This document shows positions 1 to 5,282 of a stretch of 7,726 bases of DNA, piece after piece (the first letter of the stretch is position 1; each line of letters starts with the position of its first letter). The notes below the pieces were generated by a model that was not told the DNA's origin, made no database searches, and worked only from the letters and a program-made list of their open reading frames with translations. A program made the translations under genes and the position numbers. This stretch comes from Sulfolobaceae archaeon (GTDB taxonomy: Archaea; Thermoproteota; Thermoprotei_A; Sulfolobales; Sulfolobaceae), in NCBI GenBank assembly GCA_028277025.1, contig JAPYVG010000072.1, positions 1-7,726 on the forward strand, in the 5' to 3' direction.

Positions 1-310
1 ATAGTCCAGCTAAAATTAATGATATAAAGAAAATATTCAAATTATTTACATTAAGCAAAATTAATGATATAGATAGAAACAAGAATGATAAAATCAAGAT
101 CTTCTTTGAGTAAATCAGATTAACTGAGAACATAGAAATTATTATTGAGACTAACACTAAAGATTCTGTTAATCCTAAGTCTTCTAGCGGGATATGATAT
201 TCAAATTTAGCAATTACTGGAGATAGTGTAAGTATTATATTATTAATTGCCCTTGAGATTAGGGCAGTTATTAACACAGACGTTAAAATGAAAGTGTATT
301 TATTGCCCAT
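1..310 (-). CDS. MFS-type membrane transporter, N-terminal part, runs off the window
   Basis: An open frame on the minus strand starts at ATG 310-308 and is still open at base 1, giving 103 residues. It is strongly hydrophobic. A first membrane helix lies at about residues 6-30, followed by a short loop containing IAKFEYHIPLEDLGLTES, a second helix at about 48-66, a short basic loop (YSKK), then a third and a fourth helix. The motif ISRAINNIILTLSPVIAKFE is the kind of first-helix sequence seen in archaeal major facilitator superfamily permeases. The substrate cannot be told. The frame is also open some codons upstream of the ATG, so the start is a choice of the first ATG. An AT-rich TATA-like stretch lies about 30 bp upstream. 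It follows a metal-binding-like relic on the same strand, 29 bases away, so the two may have been one transcript. MFS is inferred from hydropathy pattern and resemblance. Confidence 0.7.
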   Translation of the reverse strand, partial: MGNKYTFILTSVLITALISRAINNIILTLSPVIAKFEYHIPLEDLGLTESLVLVSIIISMFSVNLIYSKKILILSFLFLSISLILLNVNNLNIFFISLILAGL

Positions 311-339
311 AGCTTTTCTACCTCTAGATGTGTCATATT

Positions 340-753
340 TTAATTATGTATAATTACCGCTTCGCTGGCAGACTTTTTGATAGTAATATCCTTTGATAAA
401 TTACTAAGAATAAGTAAGAGTTTGTCAATCTTTAGTTTACTAAATCGTGCATCATATTCAATGTTGATCTCGTCGAAATTCTTTAAGATATCTAACTCCT
501 TGGTAATAATCTTTTTTCACATCCTTTACAATCAACTCTTAGATATAAATTAGTGAATTCAAAATTATTTTTTACCATTTTAAGCAAATCTCTCAGTGTG
601 TAACACCTTACACGGATTCTTTTTCATAAATATTATTTTTAGTATATATTACTAATTTATCACTATCTATATATATGCTTTGTATCAAGTTCGTATAATC
701 TTTGGAAAATTTTAATCAGATCAAATATATTGATTTTAAATGATTTTTCGCAT
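340..753 (-). pseudogene. Frameshifted gene of unknown function with a CxxC (HMA-like) C-terminal half
   Basis: Coding sense can be followed on the minus strand through three frames. A likely start is ATG 753-751, preceded by GGAG at 765-762. The frame then changes within an A-run just after the start, and codons such as KINIFDLIKIFQRLYELDTK and HIYIDSDKLVIYTKNNIYEK run to a TAA at 610-608. A second frame gives CYTLRDLLKMVKNN and FTNLYLRVDCKGCEK. At the run of six A (plus-strand T 512-517) the frame changes again to IITKELDILKNFDEINIEYD and ends at TAA 342-340. One more A in that run would restore the frame. The DCKGC motif before an alpha-beta-like segment resembles the metal-binding loop of heavy-metal-associated domains; the N-terminal half is not recognised. 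The MFS gene follows 29 bases downstream. Three breaks make a functional product unlikely. Confidence 0.6.
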
Positions 754-761
754 ATATTTAT

Positions 762-803
762 CTCCTTTATTATCCTTAACTCGTAATAGAGAAGTTTTTA
801 AGT
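762..803 (-). promoter_or_regulatory. Promoter and ribosome-binding site of the CxxC relic
   Basis: Read on the minus strand, a TATA-like ACTTAAAAAC (803-794) lies about 45 bp before ATG 753, and GGAG (765-762) lies 8 nt before that ATG. This would be a short-leader transcript with a Shine-Dalgarno site, unlike the leaderless genes elsewhere in the window. Confidence 0.4.
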
Positions 804-963
804 TTTATCGTTGTTTTTACTTTTACTTTATAGATTTTAAATTATAATTATAAAGGGTTGGCTTATTTTTAATGTAATATTTGATAGAAAATCACTTCTA
901 TTATTTAAAAATAATATAACGCGCTAAGAATATTTAAGTAGTAGTTATTTAGTGTACAAAAGA

Positions 964-971
964 TTTTTAAG
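964..971 (+). promoter_or_regulatory. TATA box of the triphosphatase gene
   Basis: TTTTTAAG lies about 27 bp before ATG 995, with a purine-rich AAAAG just upstream that could be the TFB recognition element. No Shine-Dalgarno sequence sits in the gap, so the transcript is expected to be leaderless. Confidence 0.55.
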
Positions 972-994
972 ATTATTATAAATTATTCCTACAG

Positions 995-1528
995 ATGATG
1001 TTATATTTAGGCTCAGTAAGCAAGGTAAAGTATGAGGCAATAAACGAAGTTATTAATGAATATTTAAAAGAGGTTAGTAAAATTTTTGGAGAACCTAAGG
1101 TAATTCCTTACAACGTAGAATCAGGAGTTGACATAACTCCAGTAAATGAAGAAACTTATATAGGCGCTAAAAATAGGGCTTACAATTTGTATAAATTAAT
1201 TAAAGATGAGAACAGCGCTTATTTAGGCTTAGAAAGTGGTTTGGCTCAAAGGTTTGGTAGTATTTTTGAAGAGACTGTTTGTGTAATTTTATTCAAAGGT
1301 ATGGAGTACGTAGGGTATTCTAGCGGAATTAAAGTTCCAGATTATATAATTAAAAGACTAGAAAATGGCGAAAAACACTATGAGGTGTTAAGTGAGATAG
1401 CTAGGAGAAGAGGATTAAATCCCAAAGACACTTGGGGAATATATACTAATTTAATCTTAAGCAGGAAAATTGAGTTAAAAGAGGCATTTAGAAATGCCTT
1501 ATTAACTTTAATAAGCGAATTCTTATAA
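995..1528 (+). CDS. Inosine/xanthosine triphosphatase, DUF84/YjjX family
   Basis: A complete 177-residue protein. The family hydrolyses non-canonical purine nucleoside triphosphates (ITP, XTP) to keep deaminated bases out of DNA and RNA, acting in the cytoplasm. Visible support: the N-terminal nucleotide-binding stretch LYLGSVSKVKYEAINE (residues 3-18) with conserved Ser7 and lysines 10 and 12; the family signature NEETYIGAKNRA (residues 51-62); and GLESGL (78-83), the glycine-rich strand with its acidic residue that is typical of the ITPase-like fold. The length is near the family norm of about 170-180. ATG 995 is followed at once by a second ATG at 998; a TATA box 27 bp upstream puts the transcript start at about 992-995, so either could be used. 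It stands alone: both neighbours point away or are broken. It is one of two complete intact genes in the window, which fits a housekeeping role. Confidence 0.88.
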   Translation: MMLYLGSVSKVKYEAINEVINEYLKEVSKIFGEPKVIPYNVESGVDITPVNEETYIGAKNRAYNLYKLIKDENSAYLGLESGLAQRFGSIFEETVCVILFKGMEYVGYSSGIKVPDYIIKRLENGEKHYEVLSEIARRRGLNPKDTWGIYTNLILSRKIELKEAFRNALLTLISEFL

Positions 1529-1672
1529 TAATTTAATTACTCTAATGATACTTATAAATGCTTGATAGGTCTTAATAATAAGGATAAAACTTGTTGAACG
1601 AGGATCACTGGATCGTCATAGGAGGAATGAATTAGAATAGCAAGTACTATATTTTATACTATTCACATGTAG

Positions 1673-1987
1673 TTAAGATTGCTTTATGGTTCTAATAAGT
1701 TAGTAAAAGGCATAGGGGTGTTTTACGTGGCTCTCTATTATTTCTAGAAGAGTTAATGTTTGTGTGACTTCTTTTGTTGATCTACCCGCTTGCGTGTAAG
1801 CTAAAATGTGAGATTGGCTACACGTGGCTAAAATCCTTGGCAAGAGATCGTAAAGTCTGTTAGCCCTTTTGCCTATCAGGACTTTATCAAAGTCCCTAAG
1901 CTTGTTTCCTTAACTCTTAGCCCTAACTATCTCACCCTCTCTTATCTCAACGTCTAAGTCTATTACCTCTAAATCCAATAAACTCAT
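1673..1987 (-). pseudogene. NiFe-hydrogenase large subunit, N-terminal remnant
   Basis: From ATG 1987-1985 the minus strand reads as the start of a NiFe-hydrogenase large subunit in one frame, interrupted by TAA at 1912-1910 and ending in two further stops by 1673. After the first stop it gives KLRDFDKVLIGKRANRLYDL, then LPRILATCSQSHILAYTQA, which matches the spacing of the L1 nickel-binding motif (RxCGxCxxxH): Arg51, Cys56 and His60 are kept, while the first cysteine position is Leu53. Further on, LLEIIESHVKHPYAF matches the conserved ESHxxH-type helix of these subunits. Only about 100 of the usual 400 or more codons remain; the C-terminal half with the L2 motif is missing. It diverges from a hypC relic across a shared TATA box, as expected for a hydrogenase locus. 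The enzyme would oxidise or produce H2 at the membrane or in the cytoplasm; here it cannot be made. Confidence 0.7.
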
Positions 1988-2000
1988 TATGATAACTAAT

Positions 2001-2009
2001 GTTTAAAAG
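2001..2009. promoter_or_regulatory. Shared TATA box between hydrogenase remnant and hypC
   Basis: GTTTAAAAG reads as a TATA-like element on both strands (CTTTTAAAC on minus). It is about 27 bp before the hypC GTG (2032), the leaderless distance, and about 18 bp before the hydrogenase ATG (1987), which is short. It is the only TATA-like site between the two divergent genes. Confidence 0.45.
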
Positions 2010-2031
2010 TTAATAAAATAACATTAGTATT

Positions 2032-2280
2032 GTGTGCATTAGCATTCCAGCAAGGGTAGTCCATGTAGGAAATATGATAGCTTTAGTGGATTTCGGAAAC
2101 GGGGAACATAAGCCAGCTTTAATTAACGCTAATGAAGAAGTAAGAGAGGGAGACTACGTTATAGTAAGTTAGGGAATGATCATACAGAAAATTAGCGAAA
2201 AAGAATGCCTAGAGCTACTAAACTATGAATGGCAAATAAGAGAACTATCCCTTGCGTCTCTTTCTCCCCAAGATAAGTAG
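2032..2280 (+). pseudogene. hypC: HypC/HupF hydrogenase maturation chaperone, amber-interrupted
   Basis: HypC binds the hydrogenase large-subunit precursor and HypD and delivers the Fe(CN)2CO unit. From GTG 2032 the frame reads VCISIPARVVHVGNMIALVD, carrying the family N-terminus M-C-x-x-I-P with the essential Cys2, then FGNGEHKPALINA and REGDYVIVS, where HypC proteins have GDYV(L/I)V. Codon 47 (2170-2172) is TAG. Reading through it gives GMIIQKISEKECLELLNYEW, the normal C-terminal helix, and a stop at 2278-2280. The total of 82 codons is within the usual 75-90. The single internal stop removes the C-terminal third, so the gene is probably dead. The residue before it is Ser where many HypC proteins have His. 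The GTG start is supported by Cys2 and by a TATA box about 27 bp upstream. The partner hydrogenase on the other side is also broken. Confidence 0.8.
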
Positions 2281-2445
2281 CTTGTTATAGGTAACACAAT
2301 AGTAATTATGACCAGAACATAAAGAGAATAGTTAGATTCAGAAGTTGTAGTGGGTACTACAGATGATAAAGAGACGTTTCTATTGGATCGGTTAAGTCTC
2401 TCGAAGAAACATATGGTGGAAGATGCTATGAAGTCATTTATATAG
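2281..2445 (+). pseudogene. Unknown relic continuing in the hypC frame
   Basis: Directly after the hypC stop, the same frame gives LVIGNTIVIMTRT, then stops at 2320-2322 and 2329-2331, then a 37-codon open stretch (LDSEVVVGTTDDKETFLLDR, LSLSKKHMVEDAMKSFI) ending at TAG 2443-2445. The composition looks like real protein, and keeping the hypC frame suggests either a longer HypC-fusion tail or an adjacent gene. I do not recognise it. Its end overlaps the end of the beta-helix relic on the other strand by about 12 bases, which may mark a rearrangement junction. Confidence 0.3.
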
Positions 2446-3242
2446 GAAGGGCTGTGGATAATAGCGTATTACTAGACCAAAATACTTAGAGTGTGAAATA
2501 TTATTGTAACATAAACTCATGTTATAAATACCCAGACCAAGGTAAACTCCGACTTGGTTATAAGCTATCGTGTTGTTTACTACGTAAATAAACTGTCCGT
2601 AATCGACTTCTATGCCAGCTCCTGCTCCTACTATCACGTTATTCTTCACGTTCACATATATAGGGTCGTATAGATAGACGTTATATAAAGTAGAGTTAAT
2701 TATATGGTTCTACGTTATGTTAACATCGTTACTGCATAATATGAAAACACCGTACTGAATGCCGTTGAGAACGTTATGACTTATTGATAGGTTCTGGCTC
2801 CCTTCCCATACGGTAATCCCATCGTGTCCGTTAAAGGAGATGTTGTCGCAAAGTATTATGACATCAGTGGAATTTTGAACGTTTATTCCGTCATAACTAT
2901 TATCGTAAATTGAATCGTTTAAGAACCTAACGTCTGATGAATTTATTATTGAGATACCGAAGTAATCGCTTTTATGTATGTCAGAAAATAAGATCGATAT
3001 GTTTTTAGAGTTCTCTATAACCATACTTCTGGCTGATATATTAGTGTACAAGACATCTTTTACATGGTTGATCATAAGATTTAACTCGGTGAACTGACTA
3101 GCAGTTGGCTTTGAAGTTGTATTAAATAATAGATAGAGACTACTTAGGACTAAAATTACTAGAATAATTATAATCATTGAATAGTTAATATTACTTTTGT
3201 TAACCTTTTATTCTCAACGCTTAACAATTCTTTCTCGATCAT
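2434..3242 (-). pseudogene. Membrane-anchored parallel beta-helix (NosD-like) protein, broken
   Basis: The main frame runs from ATG 3177. It has an N-terminal hydrophobic segment (MIIIILVILVLSSLYLLF), then PbH1-type repeats of about 22 residues rich in N, S and I, such as NSSDVRFLNDSIYDNSYDGI, NSTDVIILCDNISFNGHDGI and NLSISHNVLNGIQYGVFI. After residue 155 an in-frame TAG (2712-2710) interrupts it, and another 91 codons of the same repeat type follow (IVGAGAGIEVDYGQFIYVVN) to TGA 2436-2434. Upstream, ATG 3242-3240 opens another frame, MIEKELLSVENKRLTKVILT, a natural cytoplasmic head for the membrane helix. Joining them needs one added base near 3178-3185, and the TATA box fits ATG 3242. So there is a frameshift, a nonsense codon, and probably a lost C-terminus. 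The family contains extracytoplasmic carbohydrate- or copper-related proteins; the role here is unknown. Confidence 0.65.
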
Positions 3243-3266
3243 AGTATATATATTTTTTCTCGATCA
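3231..3266. repeat. 11-bp direct repeat at the beta-helix gene start
   Basis: TTTCTCGATCA occurs at 3231-3241 and again at 3256-3266, 25 bp apart. On the minus strand the first copy covers the second to fifth codons of the proposed ATG 3242 start and the second lies upstream, between the start and the TATA box. It could be a duplication or a paired protein-binding site. Confidence 0.4.
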
Positions 3267-3270
3267 ATAT

Positions 3271-3280
3271 TATATAAAAG
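3271..3280 (-). promoter_or_regulatory. TATA box of the beta-helix gene
   Basis: On the minus strand CTTTTATATA lies about 30 bp before ATG 3242. This is close to the leaderless distance for that ATG and too far (about 95 bp) for ATG 3177, which supports 3242 as the original start. Confidence 0.45.
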
Positions 3281-3334
3281 GTAAAAATCCCCTGAACTTT
3301 TCCAAAGGTACATAGTCTTTTTACGTCTTTAGCA

Positions 3335-3748
3335 TCATATTTTTCTTTTTATTCTCTCTAATCTTACTTCTTCGTTGATATTAGAAATAAAATCCTCTAT
3401 CCATTTTTTTAAAAGCATTATAGACACTTTTTCCATAAAACCGCTGTACTCTACTGATATGTCTAACCTTCCATCAGTATTTATATTAAAAATCATTTTT
3501 CCCGAGCCAAGATCTTTACCTTTTCTGATTTGAAATACATATGTTACCTTATTGTAGGAAGAGTAAACATTGCCGTGAAACTGGTGGTTAATGCCTAAAT
3601 AGCTCGCCGTACCGGAGAAGGAAGAACCCTCGCTTCGTATGGTCTTTATAGACCTAAAAATTTTGGGAAGGATGAAATTTGGATCAGACAAAATTTCCCT
3701 GAGTGCACTCGAAGTATGAGTAGTCGTAACAGAATACTCGAGCCTCAT
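3335..3748 (-). CDS. DUF3211-like SRPBCC-fold protein of Sulfolobales
   Basis: A complete 137-residue protein that I recognise as similar to the small Sulfolobales family represented by S. tokodaii STK_08120 (DUF3211, Bet v 1/START-like fold); its function is unknown. Visible support: an N-terminal strand followed by SDPNFILPKIFRSIK (about residues 21-35), which corresponds to the two short helices of that fold; alternating beta-strand segments (GTASYLGINHQFHGNVYSSY, KVTYVFQIRKGKDLGSGKMI, RLDISVEYSGFM); and a long amphipathic C-terminal helix (LLKKWIEDFISNINEEVRLE) ending in RIKRKI. No signal peptide or membrane segment is seen, so it is cytoplasmic. The start is supported by a TATA box 27 bp upstream and no ribosome-binding site. 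It has no partner in an operon. It is intact among broken neighbours. Confidence 0.8.
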   Translation of the reverse strand: MRLEYSVTTTHTSSALREILSDPNFILPKIFRSIKTIRSEGSSFSGTASYLGINHQFHGNVYSSYNKVTYVFQIRKGKDLGSGKMIFNINTDGRLDISVEYSGFMEKVSIMLLKKWIEDFISNINEEVRLERIKRKI

Positions 3749-3770
3749 TATATAATAAGTTTGTGTCGGG

Positions 3771-3780
3771 ATTTATAAAT
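3771..3780 (-). promoter_or_regulatory. TATA box of the DUF3211-like gene
   Basis: ATTTATAAAT, identical in reading on both strands, is centred 27-28 bp before ATG 3748 on the minus strand. This is a typical leaderless promoter spacing. Confidence 0.65.
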
Positions 3781-3825
3781 ATAATGTAGTATATGAAATA
3801 AAATATTCATAGGTAAAAAACAAAT

Positions 3826-4003
3826 TTAAATCCTATATTCTCTATTTTCTAAATTGGTCTCCTCTTTCCTCTTTTCATATTTAAGGAGTAAAATACCGAG
3901 TATCATAAGGGATACGAGTGAGGCTATGTCTTGAAGAACCTTATACCAGATAAGGGCTGAATCCTTTCTCACGTTGATAGAAATCTTTTTGTCTGTTTAT
4001 AAC
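3826..4003 (-). pseudogene. C-terminal remnant of a membrane protein
   Basis: On the minus strand, after a TAA near 4004, an open stretch with no start codon gives KKISINVRKDSALIWYKVLQ, then a single hydrophobic helix (DIASLVSLMILGILLL), then a charged tail (KYEKRKEETNLENREYRI) and a stop at 3828-3826. The pattern of outside domain, one membrane helix and a positively charged inner tail is that of the C-terminal end of an extracytoplasmic protein anchored in the membrane. The rest of the gene is absent: upstream the sequence switches at about 4018 to a structured IS-like segment, which probably marks the truncation point. The family is not recognised. Confidence 0.45.
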
Positions 4004-4017
4004 AAATTTTCGTCGCT

Positions 4018-4145
4018 ATATGATGATCTCTCAAACCGATGTGGGCTATGCCCAAAAGGGAGATTGCAGAGATGTGAGCTCCGTGCCGATGGAGTCCCAT
4101 GACCAACTTGTGGCTGAGGGCTAAGTCTCTACACTCTATCATGAA
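4018..4145 (+). mobile_element. IS200/IS605-like right-end remnant (tnpB 3' end), copy 1
   Basis: On the plus strand the frame reads ISQTDVGYAQKGDCRDVSSV then PMESHDQLVAEG and a stop. This resembles the poorly conserved C-terminal tail of archaeal TnpB proteins, after the zinc ribbon, where a (V/P)xE motif is frequent. The DNA is GC-richer than its surroundings and can fold: GGGC-TAT-GCCC at about 4042-4052, and CTCC/GGAG around 4079-4094. GGCTGAGG (4112-4119) followed by TCATGAA (4139-4145) recurs in the same order in a second copy at 4612-4641 on the other strand. In IS605-type elements this end carries the reRNA (omega-RNA). No tnpB body or tnpA is present. The assignment rests on resemblance; it could also be another small element. 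Confidence 0.4.
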
Positions 4146-4177
4146 TTATCATAAAATGAGTGAGATGAAAGTGTAGG
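4128..4177. repeat. Imperfect inverted repeat after the copy 1 end
   Basis: TCTACACT near 4128-4135 pairs with AGTGTAGG near 4170-4177 (one G-T pair), with some further pairing inward (CTATCAT with ATGAAA). It overlaps the TCATGAA end of copy 1 and could be a subterminal hairpin or a transcript end. Confidence 0.35.
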
Positions 4178-4186
4178 GACAAATGG

Positions 4187-4212
4187 TGATACTAAGTATC
4201 AGGGGTGATACT
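4187..4212. repeat. TGATACT three-arm repeat: two mutually exclusive hairpins
   Basis: TGATACT (4187-4193), a single A, AGTATCA (4195-4201), GGGG, then TGATACT (4206-4212). The middle arm is the exact reverse complement of both outer arms, so it can pair left (a 15-bp near-perfect palindrome) or right (7-bp stem with a GGGG loop), but not both. It ends at the TTG codon where the ATPase relic begins. Confidence 0.6.
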
Positions 4213-4611
4213 TGCTGTTTTCAACAGAACCTAAAGATTCCATTAAAGACACTTGTTCGAACGCGAAACTGAAATAGATAAGTTAAAAGGAGTTTAAACG
4301 AGAGAATGATAGTAGTTCTCGGCTTAAAGAGGACTGGAAAATCAAGTTTAGTACTCTCAACTCTCAACTCTTTAAACGTGGATTGCATTTTCATAGACGT
4401 AAGGGAAATCTACGACGACGTATCTAAAAAAGTTCCTGCTGAAAAGCTTTACGAGGAACTCTACTCTGGGCTTTTAAAACTGAGTATAAAGAATTAGGGA
4501 TTTGCTGTCAGAATTTAACCTAGTCAGAATATCCATTAAAGATGAAATTACCTTATAGAGGAGATAAGAAATAACATAAGCACGATTTTTGAGGGTTGGG
4601 ACTTCATTGAA
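4212..4611 (+). pseudogene. Archaeal P-loop ATPase, N-terminal half, multiply frameshifted
   Basis: Joining frames gives the start of an archaeal ATPase of the STAND/AAA-like group common in Sulfolobales. TTG 4212 begins LLFSTEPKDSIKDT; a frame change near 4252 gives LFERETEIDKLKGV, the usual (F/L)-(D/E)-R-E motif before the P-loop; ATG 4306 then opens MIVVLGLKRTGKSSLVLSTL with a full Walker A (GLKRTGKSS), followed by VDCIFIDVREIYDDVSKKVP and AEKLYEELYSGLLKLSIKN, stopping at 4495-4497. Two more shifts give IRDLLSEFNLVRISIKDEIT (4493-4555) and LIEEIRNNISTIFEGWDFIE (to about 4611). Walker B, sensor motifs and the C-terminal winged helix, expected in a protein of about 350 residues, are missing. 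The relic stops where the copy 2 IS-like end begins. These ATPases bind and hydrolyse ATP; biological roles are mostly unknown. Confidence 0.7.
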
Positions 4612-4740
4612 TTTTCATGAAATTGTATCCAATCCTCAGCCCTTGGGCTTCAACAGAGTCATTTCCGTTACCCCTCCGCCCCTTTAGCGGGATAACCCCA
4701 GCCTACGCCTATCACGGATGTGGGGAAACCCGCATATCTT
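4612..4740 (-). mobile_element. IS200/IS605-like right-end remnant (tnpB 3' end), copy 2
   Basis: On the minus strand the sequence reads TSVIGVGWGYPAKGAEG in one frame and GVIPLKGRRGNGNDSVEAQG with LRIGYNFMK in another. The GYPAKG stretch is similar to GYAQKG in copy 1, and the order GGCTGAGG (4641-4634), short spacer, TCATGAA (4621-4615) is shared with copy 1. It is GC-rich for the window and contains a strong two-part stem (4687-4733). It abuts the ATPase relic on one side and the PaREP1-like relic on the other. The 4741-4829 stretch before the PaREP1 stop may contain more of the element but shows no clear zinc-ribbon codons. It points toward copy 1. Resemblance only. Confidence 0.4.
4687..4733. 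repeat. GC-rich two-part stem-loop in copy 2
   Basis: GCGGG (4687-4691) pairs with CCCGC (4729-4733) and CCCC (4696-4699) pairs with GGGG (4722-4725), separated by an internal loop of ATAA/AAA. All nine pairs are G-C, in an otherwise AT-rich window. It is a good candidate for a structured RNA made from the IS end. Confidence 0.6.
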
Positions 4741-4829
4741 TTATTCACCGTCACACCTCATCGTGATATATCCACCCATCTGGTGTGACTGCTCTATATT
4801 TTCCATCAAAGTAATATAAACTTCACAGT

Positions 4830-5230
4830 TTATCGGAAACTGCTGACAACGGCTATTACAACCAGTTTTCTAACTTCTTCTTTCAATTTTGTAACTTCTT
4901 TCTCATTTAGGCTAATTTCATGAAATCCCTTAACAGGAAGAGTCCATGCATTTCTCTATTGAATGGCAATTTCGGGATATTTATTTCGTAATACTTAGAG
5001 GCTTTAAATAAACTTTCAATTTCCCATCTTCCCTTATTTTCGACCTCTTTAATTATTTCTTTTAGGTTATTTTCTATAACCAGAAGCTTTATTGTTTCCT
5101 CAGCAGCCTTATAATACTTCTCACAAGCTTGAACAAGGTCACCCTTTGAAAGTAATTCTTCTGCTTCCTCGTAGTATGCTTCAGCACTTATAGTTATGCT
5201 CGTCTTACGTTGGTTAAGAAAGATTAGTAT
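4830..5230 (-). pseudogene. PaREP1-family (HEPN-like) protein, frameshifted
   Basis: On the minus strand, reading starts after a stop at 5233-5231 with ATA (5230), with no ATG available, and gives ITISAEAYYEEAEELLSKGD, LVQACEKYYKAAEETIKLLV and NKGRWEIESLFKASKYYE. This matches the PaREP1 pattern of EEAEELLxKGDxVQAxEKxYKAAEE followed by a GRW motif. One base is then lost near 4983, the next frame has a TAG at 4958-4956, and it continues RNAWTLPVKGFHEISLNEKE to TAA 4832-4830. The W..L.V.GFHE motif is the second family signature. These are small helical proteins found in many copies in thermophilic archaea, of uncertain role, related to HEPN domains. ATA 5230 lies at the expected leaderless position for the TATA box at 5254-5263, so it may be a mutated ATG. 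Divergent from the winged-helix-like relic. Confidence 0.7.
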
Positions 5231-5240
5231 TTAATCTTTC
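5218..5240. promoter_or_regulatory. Perfect 9-bp palindrome between divergent genes (operator-like)
   Basis: GAAAGATTA (5218-5226), GTATT, TAATCTTTC (5232-5240). The arms are exact reverse complements. It overlaps the first codons of the PaREP1-like relic and lies 14 bp before the shared TATA box, where a dimeric repressor could bind. A functional role is inferred from position only. Confidence 0.45.
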
Positions 5241-5253
5241 ACCAAAAGTGAAG

Positions 5254-5263
5254 CCTTAAAAAT
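5254..5263. promoter_or_regulatory. TATA box shared by PaREP1 and winged-helix relics
   Basis: CCTTAAAAAT reads as a TATA-like box both ways (ATTTTTAAGG on minus). It is about 25 bp before GTG 5283 on plus and about 28 bp before codon 5230 on minus, so it could serve both leaderless transcripts. Confidence 0.45.
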
Positions 5264-5282
5264 AAACAAAACATAATTTTGT

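Noticed and set aside
899..916. AT-only palindrome TATTATTT-AA-AAATAATA
   Set aside because: Expected by chance in DNA this AT-rich and not placed at a gene end or start.
1580..1672. Possible C-terminal hydrogenase L2 motif on minus (SYDDPVILVQ) or a TTG-started peptide on plus (LLNEDHWIVIGGMN)
   Set aside because: The cysteines that define L2 are absent, and the plus-strand peptide is only 14 codons with no known family, so neither can be supported.
2170..2172. Amber codon in hypC as pyrrolysine or recoding
   Set aside because: No sign of a recoding element here, unrelated genes nearby also carry TAA stops and frameshifts, and Sulfolobales are not known to use pyrrolysine.
4020..4116. C/D box guide RNA (TGATGA at 4021, CTGA at 4114)
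   Set aside because: The spacing is about 95 nt, well above the usual 50-60 nt, and no clear internal D'/C' pair is present.
4187..4212. Short CRISPR-like repeat (GGTGATACT twice)
   Set aside because: Only two copies 19 bp apart, with no spacer-sized units; it is better explained as hairpin arms.
4613..4926. TTTCATGAAAT at 4613-4623 and 4916-4926 as target-site or terminal repeats of one element
   Set aside because: The second copy is simply the GFHEI codons of the PaREP1-like gene, a conserved family motif, so the match is probably coincidence.
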